From Betaproteobacteria bacterium (lineage in GTDB: Bacteria; Pseudomonadota; Gammaproteobacteria; Burkholderiales; Usitatibacteraceae): 33,343 nt of DNA. A program made the translations under genes and the position numbers. The notes under the pieces were generated by a model. That model was not told the DNA's origin and did not search any database. It saw only the letters and a list, made by a program, of their open reading frames with translations. This document shows, one piece after another, positions 19,030 to 29,063 of this stretch. Position 1 is the stretch's first letter, and the number at the start of each line of letters is the position of its first letter. The stretch covers positions 1 to 33,343 of the forward strand of contig JADKJR010000028.1 of NCBI GenBank assembly GCA_016720925.1, in the 5' to 3' direction.

Positions 19030-19047
19030 GATAAAACCAATTTTATC
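19030..19047. promoter_or_regulatory. candidate operator GATAAAA-CCAA-TTTTATC
   Basis: Perfect 7-base inverted repeat with a 4-base spacer, 18 bases in all. It is centrally placed in the nagA/solute-binding-protein divergent region and about 140 bases upstream of the latter's start. Symmetry and position fit a dimeric repressor site for an amino-sugar or muropeptide regulator; the family of that regulator cannot be inferred. Confidence 0.45.
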
Positions 19048-19138
19048 CCAAAGGGTCGGCGCATTTGCGGCGCATTCATTTTGCGCTGCAATTGCTTTGA
19101 GCATATTTGGCGAGCTGAAAAAGAAACCGAAACCGTTT

Positions 19139-19144
19139 TATAGT
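19139..19144 (+). promoter_or_regulatory. possible -10 box TATAGT
   Basis: TATAGT would give a 5' leader of about 40 bases to the ATG at 19190. The hexamer 17 bases upstream (TGAAAA) is a poor -35, so the call is weak. Confidence 0.25.
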
Positions 19145-19180
19145 CGCATGCGGTTTCCGGCGAATTCACAAAAAAACATT

Positions 19181-19188
19181 GGAGGTGG
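19181..19188 (+). promoter_or_regulatory. strong Shine-Dalgarno GGAGGTGG
   Basis: Close to consensus and just before ATG 19190. It decides the start of the solute-binding protein despite the frame break in the mature N-terminus. Confidence 0.75.
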
Positions 19189-19189
19189 T

Positions 19190-20775
19190 ATGGCTATACG
19201 CATTCTGTTGATCTGTTTGATGGTATCGCTGTCGAGCTGGGCGTTCCCGGCCTCAGCGAAGAATTTTCGCTGGGCATCAAAGGCGATGCGACCACCCAGG
19301 ATCCGCATGGACAGGATGAAAGCTTTACCAAATCGATCAATGCGCTGGTTTATGAGCGGCTGATACAACCCGGAAAGGATATGTCGCCAACACCGTGGTT
19401 GGCAACTTCCTGGAAAGTGGTCAGCCCGACCAAGCGCGTCATCACCCTGCGTAAGGGAGTGAAATTTCACGATGGCTCCACCATGACTGCAGACGATGTG
19501 GTTTTTTCCTTCGAGCGCGCGGCAAAGTCAAACCAGTTCAAGACCTATTCGATTCCGGCAGGCGTCGCCAAAAAGATCGATGACTACACGGTCGAATTCA
19601 CCACCGCGACCCCAAATCCAGTCGGCCTTATTTCCATCGGTGAAATCCCGATCATGAGCAAGAAGTGGGCAGAGAAAAACAACGCGCTGCTTCCGCAGGA
19701 TTTCACGACGAAAGAAGTCACGTACGCGTCGCGCAATGCCATGGGTACCGGACCGTACAAACTGGTCTCGTATGAACCGGGCATAAAGATCGTGCACACC
19801 AGGAATCCAGATTGGTGGGGCATCAAGGAAGGGCGCTCGGAGAGCAATATTGACACCATTGAGTACCGCCCCATCACCAGCGACGCGACGCGAATGGCTG
19901 CTCTTAAGTCTGGCGAAATCGACTTCATTCCCGATCCGTCGGTCCAGGATGTGAATTTGCTTCGCGAGGACAAGGCACTGAAAGTCTGGGATGGCGATGA
20001 GACGCGGGTGATCACCATCGCACTCGATCAGGCGCGTGACGAATTGTTGTTTTCGGACGTGAAAGGCAAGAATCCATTCAAGGACAAGCGCGTGCGCATG
20101 GCCTTGTATCAGGGGATCGATATCAATGCAATCAAGACCCAGGTGATGCGTGGCCTGTCGACGCCCACTGCGTTGGGAAACCCGAATCCGAAGGGCGAGG
20201 GCATTCCGGCGTCGCTCGACAAACGCTTCCCGTTTGATCCCGAGGCCTCGAAGAAGCTGCTGGCCGAGGCTGGCTACCCGAACGGCTTCGGTTTCACCTT
20301 GCATTGCCCGAACGACCGCTATACCAATGACGAAAAAATCTGCGTGGCGCTGGCGGGCATGTGGGCGCGCATTGGCGTAAATGTAAAGGTTGAGGCAATG
20401 CCAAAGGCACAGTATTTCCAGCGCACACCGAAGAAGAAAGTCAGCGCATGCATGCAAGGCTGGGGCGACAACAACCGCGACGGCATGTTCACGTTGAAGC
20501 CCCTGTATCACAGCCTCAATGACAAAGGTGCTGGCGATACCAATTACGGAAACTTCAAGAATGCGGCGCTGGATGAACTGATCGACAAGGCCGATGTTGA
20601 GATGGATCTGGCCAAGCGGCAGACCATGATCAATCAGGCGGTGGAGCTGATTCGTGACGAAGTGCTGGTCATACCGCTGCATCGTCAGGTGATTCCATGG
20701 GTATCACGCGCGAACGTCAGCCTGGTTCATCGTTCGGACAACAAGTTCGCACCACTGTGGGTGAAGGTCCAGTAA
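19190..20775 (+). CDS. peptide-type ABC transporter solute-binding protein (SBP_bac_5), frameshifted near the N-terminus
   Basis: About 529 residues if one base is restored. The signal peptide MAIRILLICLMVSLSSWAFPASA is followed by KNFRWAS, after which the frame shifts at about 19278. The next frame gives the expected KGDATTQDPHGQDESFTKSINALVYERLIQ and runs cleanly to the stop at 20773-20775. Family 5 features include TPWLATSWKVVSPTKRVITLRKGVKFHDGSTMTADDVVFSFERA, MGTGPYKLVSYEPG and the C-terminal HRQVIPWVSRANV. The family binds oligopeptides, including murein tripeptide in MppA. No permease or ATPase gene is adjacent, so it must use components encoded elsewhere. Opposite nagA and next to an amidase cluster, uptake of released murein peptides is a reasonable inference. 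The missing base looks like a sequence error because the rest of the frame is well conserved. Confidence 0.9.
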
Positions 20776-20900
20776 CGATTCCTCAGAACAGTTCTTGCTG
20801 CAGGTGCCGCGACAGCGAGGCATTCGACCTTGCATTTCGCGGCAGTCGCCGCCATTGAGTCTGGCTGCTCACCACACAAGAAAAACAGGTTAATCGCGCG
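20776..20900. other. short intergenic region with inverted repeat
   Basis: Arms TGCCGCGA (20805-20812) and TCGCGGCA (20837-20844) with a 24-base loop could form a hairpin between the binding-protein gene and the SpmAB-like gene. There is no T-tract, so it is at most an attenuating or mRNA-processing structure inside a two-gene unit. Confidence 0.35.
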
Positions 20901-22139
20901 ATGGCACTCACCTATATCTGGACGGGTTTTTTCCTGGTCGGCTTTCTGGCTGCGCTGGTGCAATGGCTATTTCTCGGTGACGTAGACGTCTTCAAGCGCA
21001 TCATCGATGGTACCTTTACCGCGGCAAAGGCCGGCGTCATGGATATTGCCTTGCCGCTGGCCGGGATCATGACGTTGTGGTTGGGGATATTGAACATTGG
21101 TGAAAAGGCGGGTGCGATCAATCTTCTGGCGAAGATTATTGCGCCGTTTTTCTCGCGGATTTTTCCGGAGGTGCCGAAAGATCATCCCGCAACAGGTCAC
21201 ATGGTGATGAATTTTTCCGCCAATTTTCTGGGACTGGATAACGCCGCCACGCCGTTTGGTTTGAAAGCGATGGAGAGCTTGCAGAGCCTCAATCCCAGCA
21301 AGGATGAAGCCAGCAACGCGCAAATTATGTTTTTGGTTTTGCACACCTCCGGACTGACGCTCATTCCGCTCTCCATCATGGCGCAGCGCGCCATCCTAGG
21401 GGCCAAGGATGCGTCCGACATTTTCATACCCACCCTGATTGCAACGTATGTCGCCACCGTGGTGGCGATGGTGTCGGTCGCGATCAAGCAGCGCATTAAT
21501 CTGCTGAATAGCGTCGTCCTCGGCTGGTTGGGCGGAATCACCGCCTGCATTGTTGGGTTGATCTGGTACTTCACCTACTTCCTGTCAAAGCCGGAAATTG
21601 AACTCGTCTCCAAGGTAGTGAGCAACCTGATCCTGTTCTCGATCATTGTCGGCTTCATTGTTGGCGCGCTACGCAAACGTGTCGATGTATACGACGCGTT
21701 CATCGAAGGCGCCAAAGGGGGAATCGAGACCTCGCTGAAAATCATTCCCTACCTTGTCGGCATGCTGGTGGCGATCAGCGTATTGCGAAATTCCGGAATC
21801 CTGAACTTCATCGTGAGTGGATTCACGTGGGTGTTTACGCAACTCGGCGTGAACACCGATTTCACGCCCGCCTTGCCGACCGCGCTGATGAAGCCAATCA
21901 GCGGCAGCGGTTCGCGGGCAATGATGATCGACGCGATGCAGACTTACGGCGCCGATTCATTCGTCGGTCGCCTTGCGTGCATATTCCAAGGGTCTGCCGA
22001 CACCACGTTCTATATCGTGGCGCTTTACTTTGGCTCGGTCGGGATCAAGCGGACGCGTTATGCGATTACTTACGGTTTGCTTGCCGATTTCTCAGGTGTG
22101 GTGGCGGCGATTTTCATCGCGTATCTGTTTTTCCATTGA
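20901..22139 (+). CDS. fused SpmA-SpmB-like membrane protein with two Gate (nucleoside recognition) domains
   Basis: 412 residues with about ten hydrophobic segments. The first half carries the SpmA signature (MVMNFSANFLGLDNAATPFGLKAM, about 101-124). The second half carries the SpmB signature (PTALMKPISGSGSRAMM and FQGSADTTFYIVALYFGSVGIK). In Bacillus spmA and spmB are separate genes next to dacB, a murein DD-carboxypeptidase gene, and affect spore core dehydration. In non-sporulating Gram-negatives the fused protein has no established function. Its position between a peptide-binding protein and murein enzymes makes transport of a cell-wall-derived compound an attractive but unproved idea. 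No clear strong ribosome binding site; the ATG at 20901 starts a good first transmembrane helix (TYIWTGFFLVGFLAAL). Confidence 0.88.
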   Translation: MALTYIWTGFFLVGFLAALVQWLFLGDVDVFKRIIDGTFTAAKAGVMDIALPLAGIMTLWLGILNIGEKAGAINLLAKIIAPFFSRIFPEVPKDHPATGHMVMNFSANFLGLDNAATPFGLKAMESLQSLNPSKDEASNAQIMFLVLHTSGLTLIPLSIMAQRAILGAKDASDIFIPTLIATYVATVVAMVSVAIKQRINLLNSVVLGWLGGITACIVGLIWYFTYFLSKPEIELVSKVVSNLILFSIIVGFIVGALRKRVDVYDAFIEGAKGGIETSLKIIPYLVGMLVAISVLRNSGILNFIVSGFTWVFTQLGVNTDFTPALPTALMKPISGSGSRAMMIDAMQTYGADSFVGRLACIFQGSADTTFYIVALYFGSVGIKRTRYAITYGLLADFSGVVAAIFIAYLFFH

Positions 22140-22155
22140 CCGGAATCCTAGAACG

Positions 22156-22207
22156 CTAATCGGCGCGCCTTTCCGGGCAAGAGTGGCGGGAGATGCCCGC
22201 CAGATCA
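22156..22207. repeat. diverged 52-bp palindrome-like segment with internal hairpin
   Basis: The left end CTAATCGGCGCGCCTTTC resembles the left end of copy 2, and the right end CCCGCCAGATC is only loosely similar. Inside is a perfect hairpin TGGCGGG-AGATG-CCCGCCA (22184-22202). It lies between convergent genes and overlaps the deacylase stop. It may serve as a transcription barrier for both genes, although it has no T-tract. Confidence 0.35.
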
Positions 22208-23200
22208 CGAGTTTGATTGAATGCTCTGTATCGTCTTGGTGAGATAGAACCATTCGTTACCCGGGACCGCTTGCGCATCAGGAAACAGAATGCAGCCGTC
22301 GTCTTCGGCGAGCAATTGCGTGCCGTCGTGCCGGGTAGCAATCAGATCGCCTTTGTGCAGGGGATCAAAACTCGCCCACGCGCGACTGAACGTATCTCCC
22401 TCGTGATTCTTGTCATGGACCTCGTACATCCTGAGCGCTTCGTATTCCGTGACAGGCGGCGGCGATGGCGATGCAGTCATGCCAAGGTGCGCAAGCGTAT
22501 TCAAGATCGCGCGATAGCCCACTTCCGGCGATGAGGGATCGTCATGCTGACCGCATTCGAGCGTCACCGAATATCCGCCGACCGAGCGCATGTATTCAGT
22601 CGTGCCGACGCCATAGCGTGGGTCGGTGTTCAGAGGGTTCAATGGCTGCCCTGCGGAGCATGTCTCGCGAACTCGCCGGTTCACGCCCTTTGCATAGGTG
22701 GAAAGCCAGCCTTCGACAAATCGCTTCACACCCAGCCGCAGAGCGAGGGCCCTTTCTTTTTCGTTGTGGGTGAATGGCTGCAGTGAACCGGAGTTGTTTT
22801 CGGGCCCAAGCATGGCAAATGCCGGGTTTTGTGCCCGGGTGGAATGCAGGTCGAGTAGCACATCGTGGTTTGCCAGCAACGGACAAAGCCAGTTGGCGAT
22901 GTGGTCCTCAAAATCCTTCGGTTCCGCCACAGGGTACAGGTTGCGATTCAGATTCCGATCGCCAGCGCGCTCGCGGCGTTGGTAGGCAAGCGGGTTTGTG
23001 ATCGGCACAAACGTGACTGTTCCCGCGGACAAATTCAAGCGACCGGCGTCGATATCGTCCAGTACACGCGTGATAGCCTGCATGCCGCAGGTTTCGTTGC
23101 CATGTACCGCGCCGAGCACGATGAGACGTGGACCGGGTTTAGTTCCCGAACAGGAAATGGACTTGAAGTGATAGCTGGGAAAAGGGGATTGTTCGGTCAT
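22205..23200 (-). CDS. AstE/ASPA-family (M14-like) zinc deacylase or carboxypeptidase
   Basis: 331 residues from the ATG at 23200 (MTEQSPFPSYHF). The frame is open further upstream, but this is the first start compatible with the family. Zinc ligands are His33 and Glu36 (AVHGNETCG) and His119 (LLDLHST); the catalytic Glu215 sits in VTLECGQH. RERAGDRNLNRNL (77-88) is the family substrate-binding stretch. The succinylglutamate desuccinylase/aspartoacylase family hydrolyses N-acyl amino acids. Related M14 enzymes include the murein peptide amidase MpaA, but this protein is closer in motif layout to AstE/ASPA. The substrate is unknown; a peptide or acyl-amino acid released from cell wall would suit the neighbourhood. 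It is convergent with the SpmAB-like gene. No Shine-Dalgarno is obvious. Confidence 0.85.
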   Translation of the reverse strand: MTEQSPFPSYHFKSISCSGTKPGPRLIVLGAVHGNETCGMQAITRVLDDIDAGRLNLSAGTVTFVPITNPLAYQRRERAGDRNLNRNLYPVAEPKDFEDHIANWLCPLLANHDVLLDLHSTRAQNPAFAMLGPENNSGSLQPFTHNEKERALALRLGVKRFVEGWLSTYAKGVNRRVRETCSAGQPLNPLNTDPRYGVGTTEYMRSVGGYSVTLECGQHDDPSSPEVGYRAILNTLAHLGMTASPSPPPVTEYEALRMYEVHDKNHEGDTFSRAWASFDPLHKGDLIATRHDGTQLLAEDDGCILFPDAQAVPGNEWFYLTKTIQSIQSNS

Positions 23201-23287
23201 GGAGGACGCGGCGTTCGCTGAGAAGCCAATTATCGTCCGGCATTCTACCGCGCTGAACTGAAATGACGATGATTTGGTATCGCGACC

Positions 23288-23324
23288 CACAAAGAAAAAG
23301 GGCCGCATCGTTAATCGATGCGGC
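23288..23324 (-). terminator. strong intrinsic terminator of the Ig-domain/Trp-rich protein gene
   Basis: Perfect 11-bp stem (GGGCCGCATCG at 23298-23308, CGATGCGGCCC at 23314-23324) with a 5-base loop. On the minus strand it is followed by TTTTTCTTT. It lies 25 bases past the stop at 23349. Confidence 0.9.
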
Positions 23325-23348
23325 CCAGAGATTCGGCGGAGCCCGTCT

Positions 23349-24075
23349 TTACGGGAAAGGCTGCCTCATGATGACTTTTCTCTGCGTCAGGGTATTGATG
23401 GTGTACGTCATGACCGCGTTGCTCTGGTCGCTGAAGTCCAGTGTCATCGTTCCGACCTTCGTCACCACGAACTGGGCTGGGTTGTAATTCACACCGAGCC
23501 AGGCCGAGCTGACCGTCGAGTAGATGTCACCCGTGAACGAGGAACCATTCCACGTGCCGCCCGGTACGGTATAGAACACTGTGCGACCTGCGGAATCGTA
23601 GGTGTACCAGACCGGGAACAATACGCGGCCTTGTTGAGCGATATTCATGCCCCAGCCGTTTTCCTGATTGCCTGCCCACCACATATCACCGACCTGAAGC
23701 TTGGGCTGGCCGTCGTCCGTCGCAAATGGCTGACGCACAATCGTCTTGCTGCCGGTCTTGCCTTTAATCGTGTAGCTCAATGTCGCGGTCCCCGTGCCAG
23801 TGTAGGTAACCGTCGCAGTTCCTACTGGGCCACCGGTGATGCCAAGTGGGTTGAATGCGGTAGCAACATAGAAGCTCAAAGGCGATGACGTCGGCTGATA
23901 CAGCGCACCTGTAAAGGCGGTATTTGCCGCATTCCACGTGCCATCTGGCAACACATACCAGATCGGATTGCCGCTATCGTCATACACATACAAGACAATG
24001 AACTGAGCCCGGCCATGCTGGGTGATTGATGCGCCCCAGCCATTTTCTGCCGAGCCGACCCACCACATATCGGTG
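23349..24075 (-). repeat. tandem pair of Trp-rich C-terminal domains
   Basis: Copy 1 (about 24075-23720) starts FTDMWWVGSAENGWGASITQ, and copy 2 (about 23695-23349) starts VGDMWWAGNQENGWGMNIAQ. Both continue with QhGR..F.VWYVYD..G...WY.(L/V)P.GTWN...FTG.(L/I)Y and end with a (K/R)xI(V/M)RQPF motif. The spacing of conserved Trp, Gly and Asp residues suggests a beta-sandwich or propeller blade pair; no Pfam name is recognised by eye. Confidence 0.7.
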
Positions 24076-27000
24076 AAATCGGCAGCTCCTGCCAATGTCG
24101 TCACTGGCACCGTGGCTTGTTCAAAGCCGGCATCCAGCACGTGGAGGTAGGTCACAACATAATTATGTGTGCCTGCCGTGATCCCGGCGACTGTGCAGCT
24201 CGCCACGCCGATGTCAGTGGCTCCCGGTAGCAGGGCGATAGATACTGCGCCGCAACCTGGCAAGGCAGTGCCATTTTCATTGAACGCTACCTTGTTAGTC
24301 AGATTGGTTCCTGTGACCGTTGCCTTCAATACGACTGTTGCACCAGGCACCGGCTGCTGAATCGGTGTCGTTACAACGTTCAGACTGACTGCACTGGTAT
24401 TGACCAGCTGCTGAATGAATGAAGTATTGGTTGGGTTGTTCAAATCCCCGCTATAGGTTGCCGAGTAGTTAGTCGGGTTCGTGACATTCAAGCGGCCAGG
24501 AACCGGGCATGTTGCACGGGCGGAAACCAACGGCACGGCTGTACAGAGAGGGACCGGTCCATTGGGGCTTGATATGAAGAACGATACCGATCCTGTCGGA
24601 TTGGTACCGCTTATGTCGGCCGTAAGTAGCAGTGGAGCCCGATAGATCGACGGGTTGCTCGATGTACTCAGGTTGACTGCGCCCGGTGGAATGACGCTAA
24701 AACTGCCCGTAACAGTTGGTGCCGCGGCAAAGTTGGCATTCCCGGCCTGCGTCCCTTGCAGCGTGCAAGTACCCAGAATCAACAGTGTCACAGTCGTCCC
24801 ATTTACACCCGAAGTCGTACAAACGGCAGGTGTCAATGAGGTCACCGTGACCGCGAGACCAGATGGAAGTCACCGAAACCGCGATTGGTGCCGTACCCAG
24901 TGGCTGGTTCTGCAGTCCGCTGAAAGCAATCGTCTGTGCACCTTGACCAATTGCAAAGCTCTGCGTGACTTGTGGTGCGGCAGTGTAGTTGGAATTGCCA
25001 GCCTGATTGGCGGCAATCGTGCAAGTACCCAGTGCAACACTCGTAAAGGTTGTACCTGAGACCGTACAAACTGCCGGTGTTGTACTGGAGTACGTAACCG
25101 CCAAGCCCGACGATGCGGTCGCGAGCGGGCTGATCGCCTGTGGCGATGCGCTGAAACCGCGTGCAGGCAGGGCACCAAAGGTAATCGTCTGTCCCGCTGC
25201 ATTGATCAGGAAGTTGCGCGAAACCGCCGGTGCTGCCGCGAAATTAACGTTGCCCGCTTGATTGGCGACGATCGTACAAGTACCAGTCGTCAGCATTGTC
25301 GCGTTCGCTCCGGCCACGGAGCAAACCGCCGGGGTCGTGGTGGTGAATGTAACCACTAAACCAGAGCTGGCGGTTGCCACAAGAGCAACAGGCACCGCGC
25401 TAAATGTCTGGGCAGCCGGACCAGCGAACGTAATCGTCTGCGCAGCGTTGGCGACGGTCAGCGTGAAGGCCTGGGACGCATTTGGCAACGTACCGTTCGC
25501 TACCCCGATCGTGACGGGGAATGTACCCGCCTGAGTGGGCGTGCCGGAGATCACACCTGTCGTGGGGTTGATGCTGACCCCGGTCGGAAGCGTGCCGGTT
25601 ATTGAGAACGTGAATATTGACGGCGTGCCCGTGGCGGTTACCGGGAAGGTCGTACCTGCCACGTTGACCGTGAATCCATTGAAACTGTTGGCACTTGTAA
25701 TGCTAGGCGCAACCGGTGTCGCCGTCGGATTCACCGCTACGCTGGCTGATGGCACACTGGTCAACGTTGCGGTATTCGTTGCGGTAACCGAGCAGGAGTA
25801 GATATTCCCGTTTGTTAGGCCTGTCACCGTAATGGGTGACGCGGAGCCATTGACCGTCACGTTCGGCGTTCCTGTGCAAGTTGCCGCGTAGCCATTGACC
25901 GCAATCGGCGCGCCGCCGGTATTGGCTGGAGCAGTGAATGAAATCGTTGCTTGCGTGCTACCGGAAGCACCCGCTACGCCTGTTGGCGGGCCAGGTGCAA
26001 CTGCGGTAATTGCAAAGGTCTGCGATACCTGTGGTGCAGCACCGAAGCTCGCGTTGCCAGCTTGGTTGGCATTGATTGTGCAATTTCCCACCGACACCAT
26101 GGTGATATTGAGGCTATTGGCCGGCGTGATCGTACATACGGCCGGGGTGGTCGATGTAAGTGTTACTGGAAGGCCGGAGCTCGCGGTTGCACCCGAAGCG
26201 AATGCCGCACCAAATGCTTTCGCGCCCGGGTTCGCGAACGTGATCGTTTGTGCTGCCGGCGCAATAATCAGCGCGACGACTTGCGTGAAAGGCGGATTTA
26301 CGCCATTCGATGCGGTAACTGAAAAGTTAAATGTGCCCGCAGCCGTCGGAGTGCCTGCCAATACGCCACCTGCAGTTAGCGGAGTCAAACCTGTTGGTAT
26401 GGCGCCAGCTGTCACCGCAAATGTTGGGGCCGGGGAGCCAGTTGCAACAAAGGTGGGGTGTACGGCGTATTCACAACGCCAGCGGCCGGTAAGGCGCTGG
26501 TGATATTGGGGGCTGCACTGAGGTTCAGGACCAATGAATTGGAACAGCAAGAGATGTGAGCATTGCCGCATCGACGGCGTTTCCACGATCTGGCGTCGCA
26601 ACGCCAATAGTTGACCAGCCAACAATCCAGCGTGTAACTGCGCTGCTGGCGTTACATTCGGCTGTGGCGCAATAACGAAACTTTGGAAATCAATTGGTTC
26701 TGGCCGGTGCCACTGCCCTGCAGACGTTCCGCCAAATCGATTGTCGGTGCCGAGGTAATCCCGATGGGAAACGTAAAATTGCCGCATCCGCAGTGTTTTT
26801 TGGATCGGGAAAGATTCCCGTGATGGTATTGTTCGGGAATTTGTTCTGAAAAGGCCGCTATCCGGCAGGACTGGACCTTATCGAAGTATTCGCGCCACGG
26901 GAACGATTCCGTCGTACTAGGTAACGCAAGGTTAACCTGAATAGTCGCTCCACCCAGTGTAAGAAAACGCGGTGGTGTTCGTTCCAGTACACCCCTGACC

Positions 27001-27098
27001 CGACAGGAAAAATATGCTCGCCGCATTGGCGGGCCCCCGCGTTCCTAAAATCGCAACGCACCCAAGACAAATGTGCATAGTAATTTTTTGATATTCAT
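23349..27098 (-). CDS. large secreted Ig-like-domain protein ending in duplicated Trp-rich domain (frameshifted)
   Basis: About 1,250 codons. The start is ATG 27098 after GAGGCAAAAG (MNIKKLLCTFVLGAL); the signal peptide continues in the next frame as ILGTRGPANAASIFFLSG. Between about 27050 and 26440 the frame changes several times, yet coding pieces can be followed (for example AILRFPIGITSAPTIDLAERL, then VTRWIVGWSTIGVATPDRGNAVDAAM). From 26440 to 24866 one frame encodes He_PIG and other Ig-like domains of about 80 residues with the pattern PAVCT...GTCTI.ANQAGN..., plus one FN3 domain. A further frame break near 24866 leads into the final 498 residues. These end in two copies of a roughly 115-residue Trp-rich domain (DMWW..ENGWG...). 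There is no dockerin-like module. Surface or secreted; function unknown. Confidence 0.75.
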
Positions 27099-27173
27099 CT
27101 TTTGCCTCTATAGCGATTATTTAGCGTTTGCGAAAACTTCAAATCGTCGAACCGGTCAGGTATAGATCAAAGG

Positions 27174-29063
27174 TCAGGGCAAGACAAACAGCGAACGGGC
27201 TTTCACCGCTGAGATGTCGGTCGAAGAAATTGATCCGAAGCATTCAAATCAAGGGAAATTCACGCAGAAGTCAGTAATTTTGACAGTAGGCGCGCTTTGA
27301 CGCCACTGATATCAATGACGCTTCAGAGTTATTGACATCACCGACAAAGGAACCCAAAGCGTAACAGTGTTATTCCGGGGATCCATTGACGCCATTCAAT
27401 GTGACTGTTACGCGCTTATTGTCTGCTACGCCGGTAATTGGGACCAACACTTCATTGCCGGCAAACGGATGCCACCGGTTCCAATTGCCGTCGTTGCGAA
27501 GTTGTCAATGGCTGCACGGCGGTGGCCGCAATCGTCACCGGTCCACTGAACTGGAACACGATGTTATGGCCGCTACCAATTTGCCGTGGCTCGACATAAC
27601 AAGACGTTTGAGCAGTCAATATCGTGGTTCCAAGGCTATCAAATGGACCTACTCCCGTGAGTCTTCCAGACGATTTTTTTTTTCACGGCGACAAGAACTC
27701 AAGTGCCCCGGCAGTTGAGTGTCCCAAAACGGCTGCCGGAAGGATTGCCGTTTCCAATTTCGTTAGTTGCAGTAACCCGGTGCATGAATACGGCGGTTCC
27801 TGTCAGGTTCGGACAGTAATAGTTGATGTTGCTCGGTCGCGTTAAGACCATTGCAGGTTGTCGTATAGATGGAAATAGGTTTTCCACCATTTTAGCCGTG
27901 GGCGGCGTAAACGAAATCGTAACCTGACCATCGCCCGCGCTGCCATGTTTGGCGCACCTGGACGCAGTCCCGGTAAGACCCGATAATGAAGCGAATCACC
28001 TCTTGTGCAGGCAAGTACGATGCGTTGCCAGCCTGATTCGCAGCAATAACGCATGTATCTGTTGTCAAGAGGAAAACGCTTGTTCCTGTGACAGCGCAGC
28101 TTTGTGAAGATCGCGAGCTGAAGACTACGGTTAAGCCGGATGTGGCGGTTGCGGAAAGTGTTATTGGCGAAGCCCCGCAAACGACTGATTGCTTGGACCA
28201 GCAAAGTTAATGGTTGGCTTGGTGCCCCGCCGACCACGAGCGTGAATGATTGTTGAACAGAGCGTCGCCGGACGTCGCGTAAAATGAGCGGATATGATCC
28301 AGCTGCAACAGTAAGCTGGCCGCCAAGTGTTGCTGTTCCAGTACCGGAACAAAGGTTAACCAGTGGGTAACGAAGCAAGTGGAACTGTAATTGTCGGTGA
28401 CGGAATGCCGGTTAGATACTACAAACGTATTCGTTGACGTCGTGCTAAACGTGGCGGTATTTGCACTTGCAAATGCTGGTGCCAAACGTACTGGTTCAAC
28501 GTAAAACTAGCGGTGATAGGTGCTTCGCTCAGGTACCGTCGTCGCGCCGCAAGTGGTATCTGCATCGACTGCCACTGTCGACACATTATTTCTTTCAAAC
28601 TGATAATGTAGGGCCAGCGTTTGCCGATGCTTGCAGCAGTGTGTGTGTGTTGCCAACAATTGATTGTTGCCAAGCCAATGGTGCTGAACCAGTGGCGCCG
28701 AGATCCGACAGTTTGCGGGATTATGGGATTATCCTATGGTCAAGGGCCAGGGGTTATTGAAGTCATAGGTCGTATCGCCAAAACCCACGCCTTGCGAAAG
28801 GCTCGTCCACTTGAAATCGCCCACCCCCTGTAGTGCGGCAGACTGCAATACTACCGTGTATCCACACGTAAGTTGACCACCGTTGTATTCATACAAAGCG
28901 AAACTTGGACAGCGGTGCCGATCGTAAAACTTGCAGAGGATGCGCCACCACGGGATCCCCCGGCAGAAAAGAAGGCCGTTACCGCCGCATGGGTCGGAGA
29001 GGCAAATCCCAATGCGGCGGTGAAAAGTACTGCCGCAATGCGAATGATCTTGGTCAGGTTCAT
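27174..29063 (-). CDS. secreted Ig-like-domain protein with dockerin-like C-terminus, densely frameshifted
   Basis: The start is ATG 29063 (MNLTKIIRIAAVLFTAALGFASPTHA) preceded by GAGGCAAAAC, a leader nearly identical to that of the next gene downstream. Coding pieces can be followed through all three minus-strand frames: TVVLQSAALQGVGDFKWTSL (about 28866-28800), APAFASANTATFSTT, GTGTATLGGQLTVAAGSYPLILR, GAPSQPTINFAGPSNQSFAG, and YVEPRQIGSGHNIVFQFSGP (about 27600-27540). The end reads SFVGDVNNS, FPLDLNAS and TDISAVKARSLFVLP before the stop at 27174-27176. It is therefore a protein with a signal peptide, Ig/He_PIG and FN3-type domains and the shared dockerin-like module. Frame breaks occur roughly every 50-150 bases, too many to give a reliable protein. 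This is either poor consensus sequence or an old pseudogene; retention of motifs at amino-acid level favours the former. Confidence 0.65.

Larger units (their letters stand above)
18839..19189. promoter_or_regulatory. divergent control region between nagA and the solute-binding protein gene
   Basis: About 350 bases without a supported gene, AT-richer towards the plus-strand gene. It should carry both promoters of the murein island. Two clear inverted repeats are present (18905-18935 and 19030-19047), annotated separately. Confidence 0.6.

Noticed and set aside
19528..20682. Long open frame on the minus strand opposite the solute-binding protein
   Set aside because: The plus strand has an unmistakable SBP_bac_5 protein; the opposite frame is a codon-bias shadow.
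28630..28650. Short GT-rich microsatellite
   Set aside because: Only about five dinucleotide units in a region of poor sequence quality; no sign of function.
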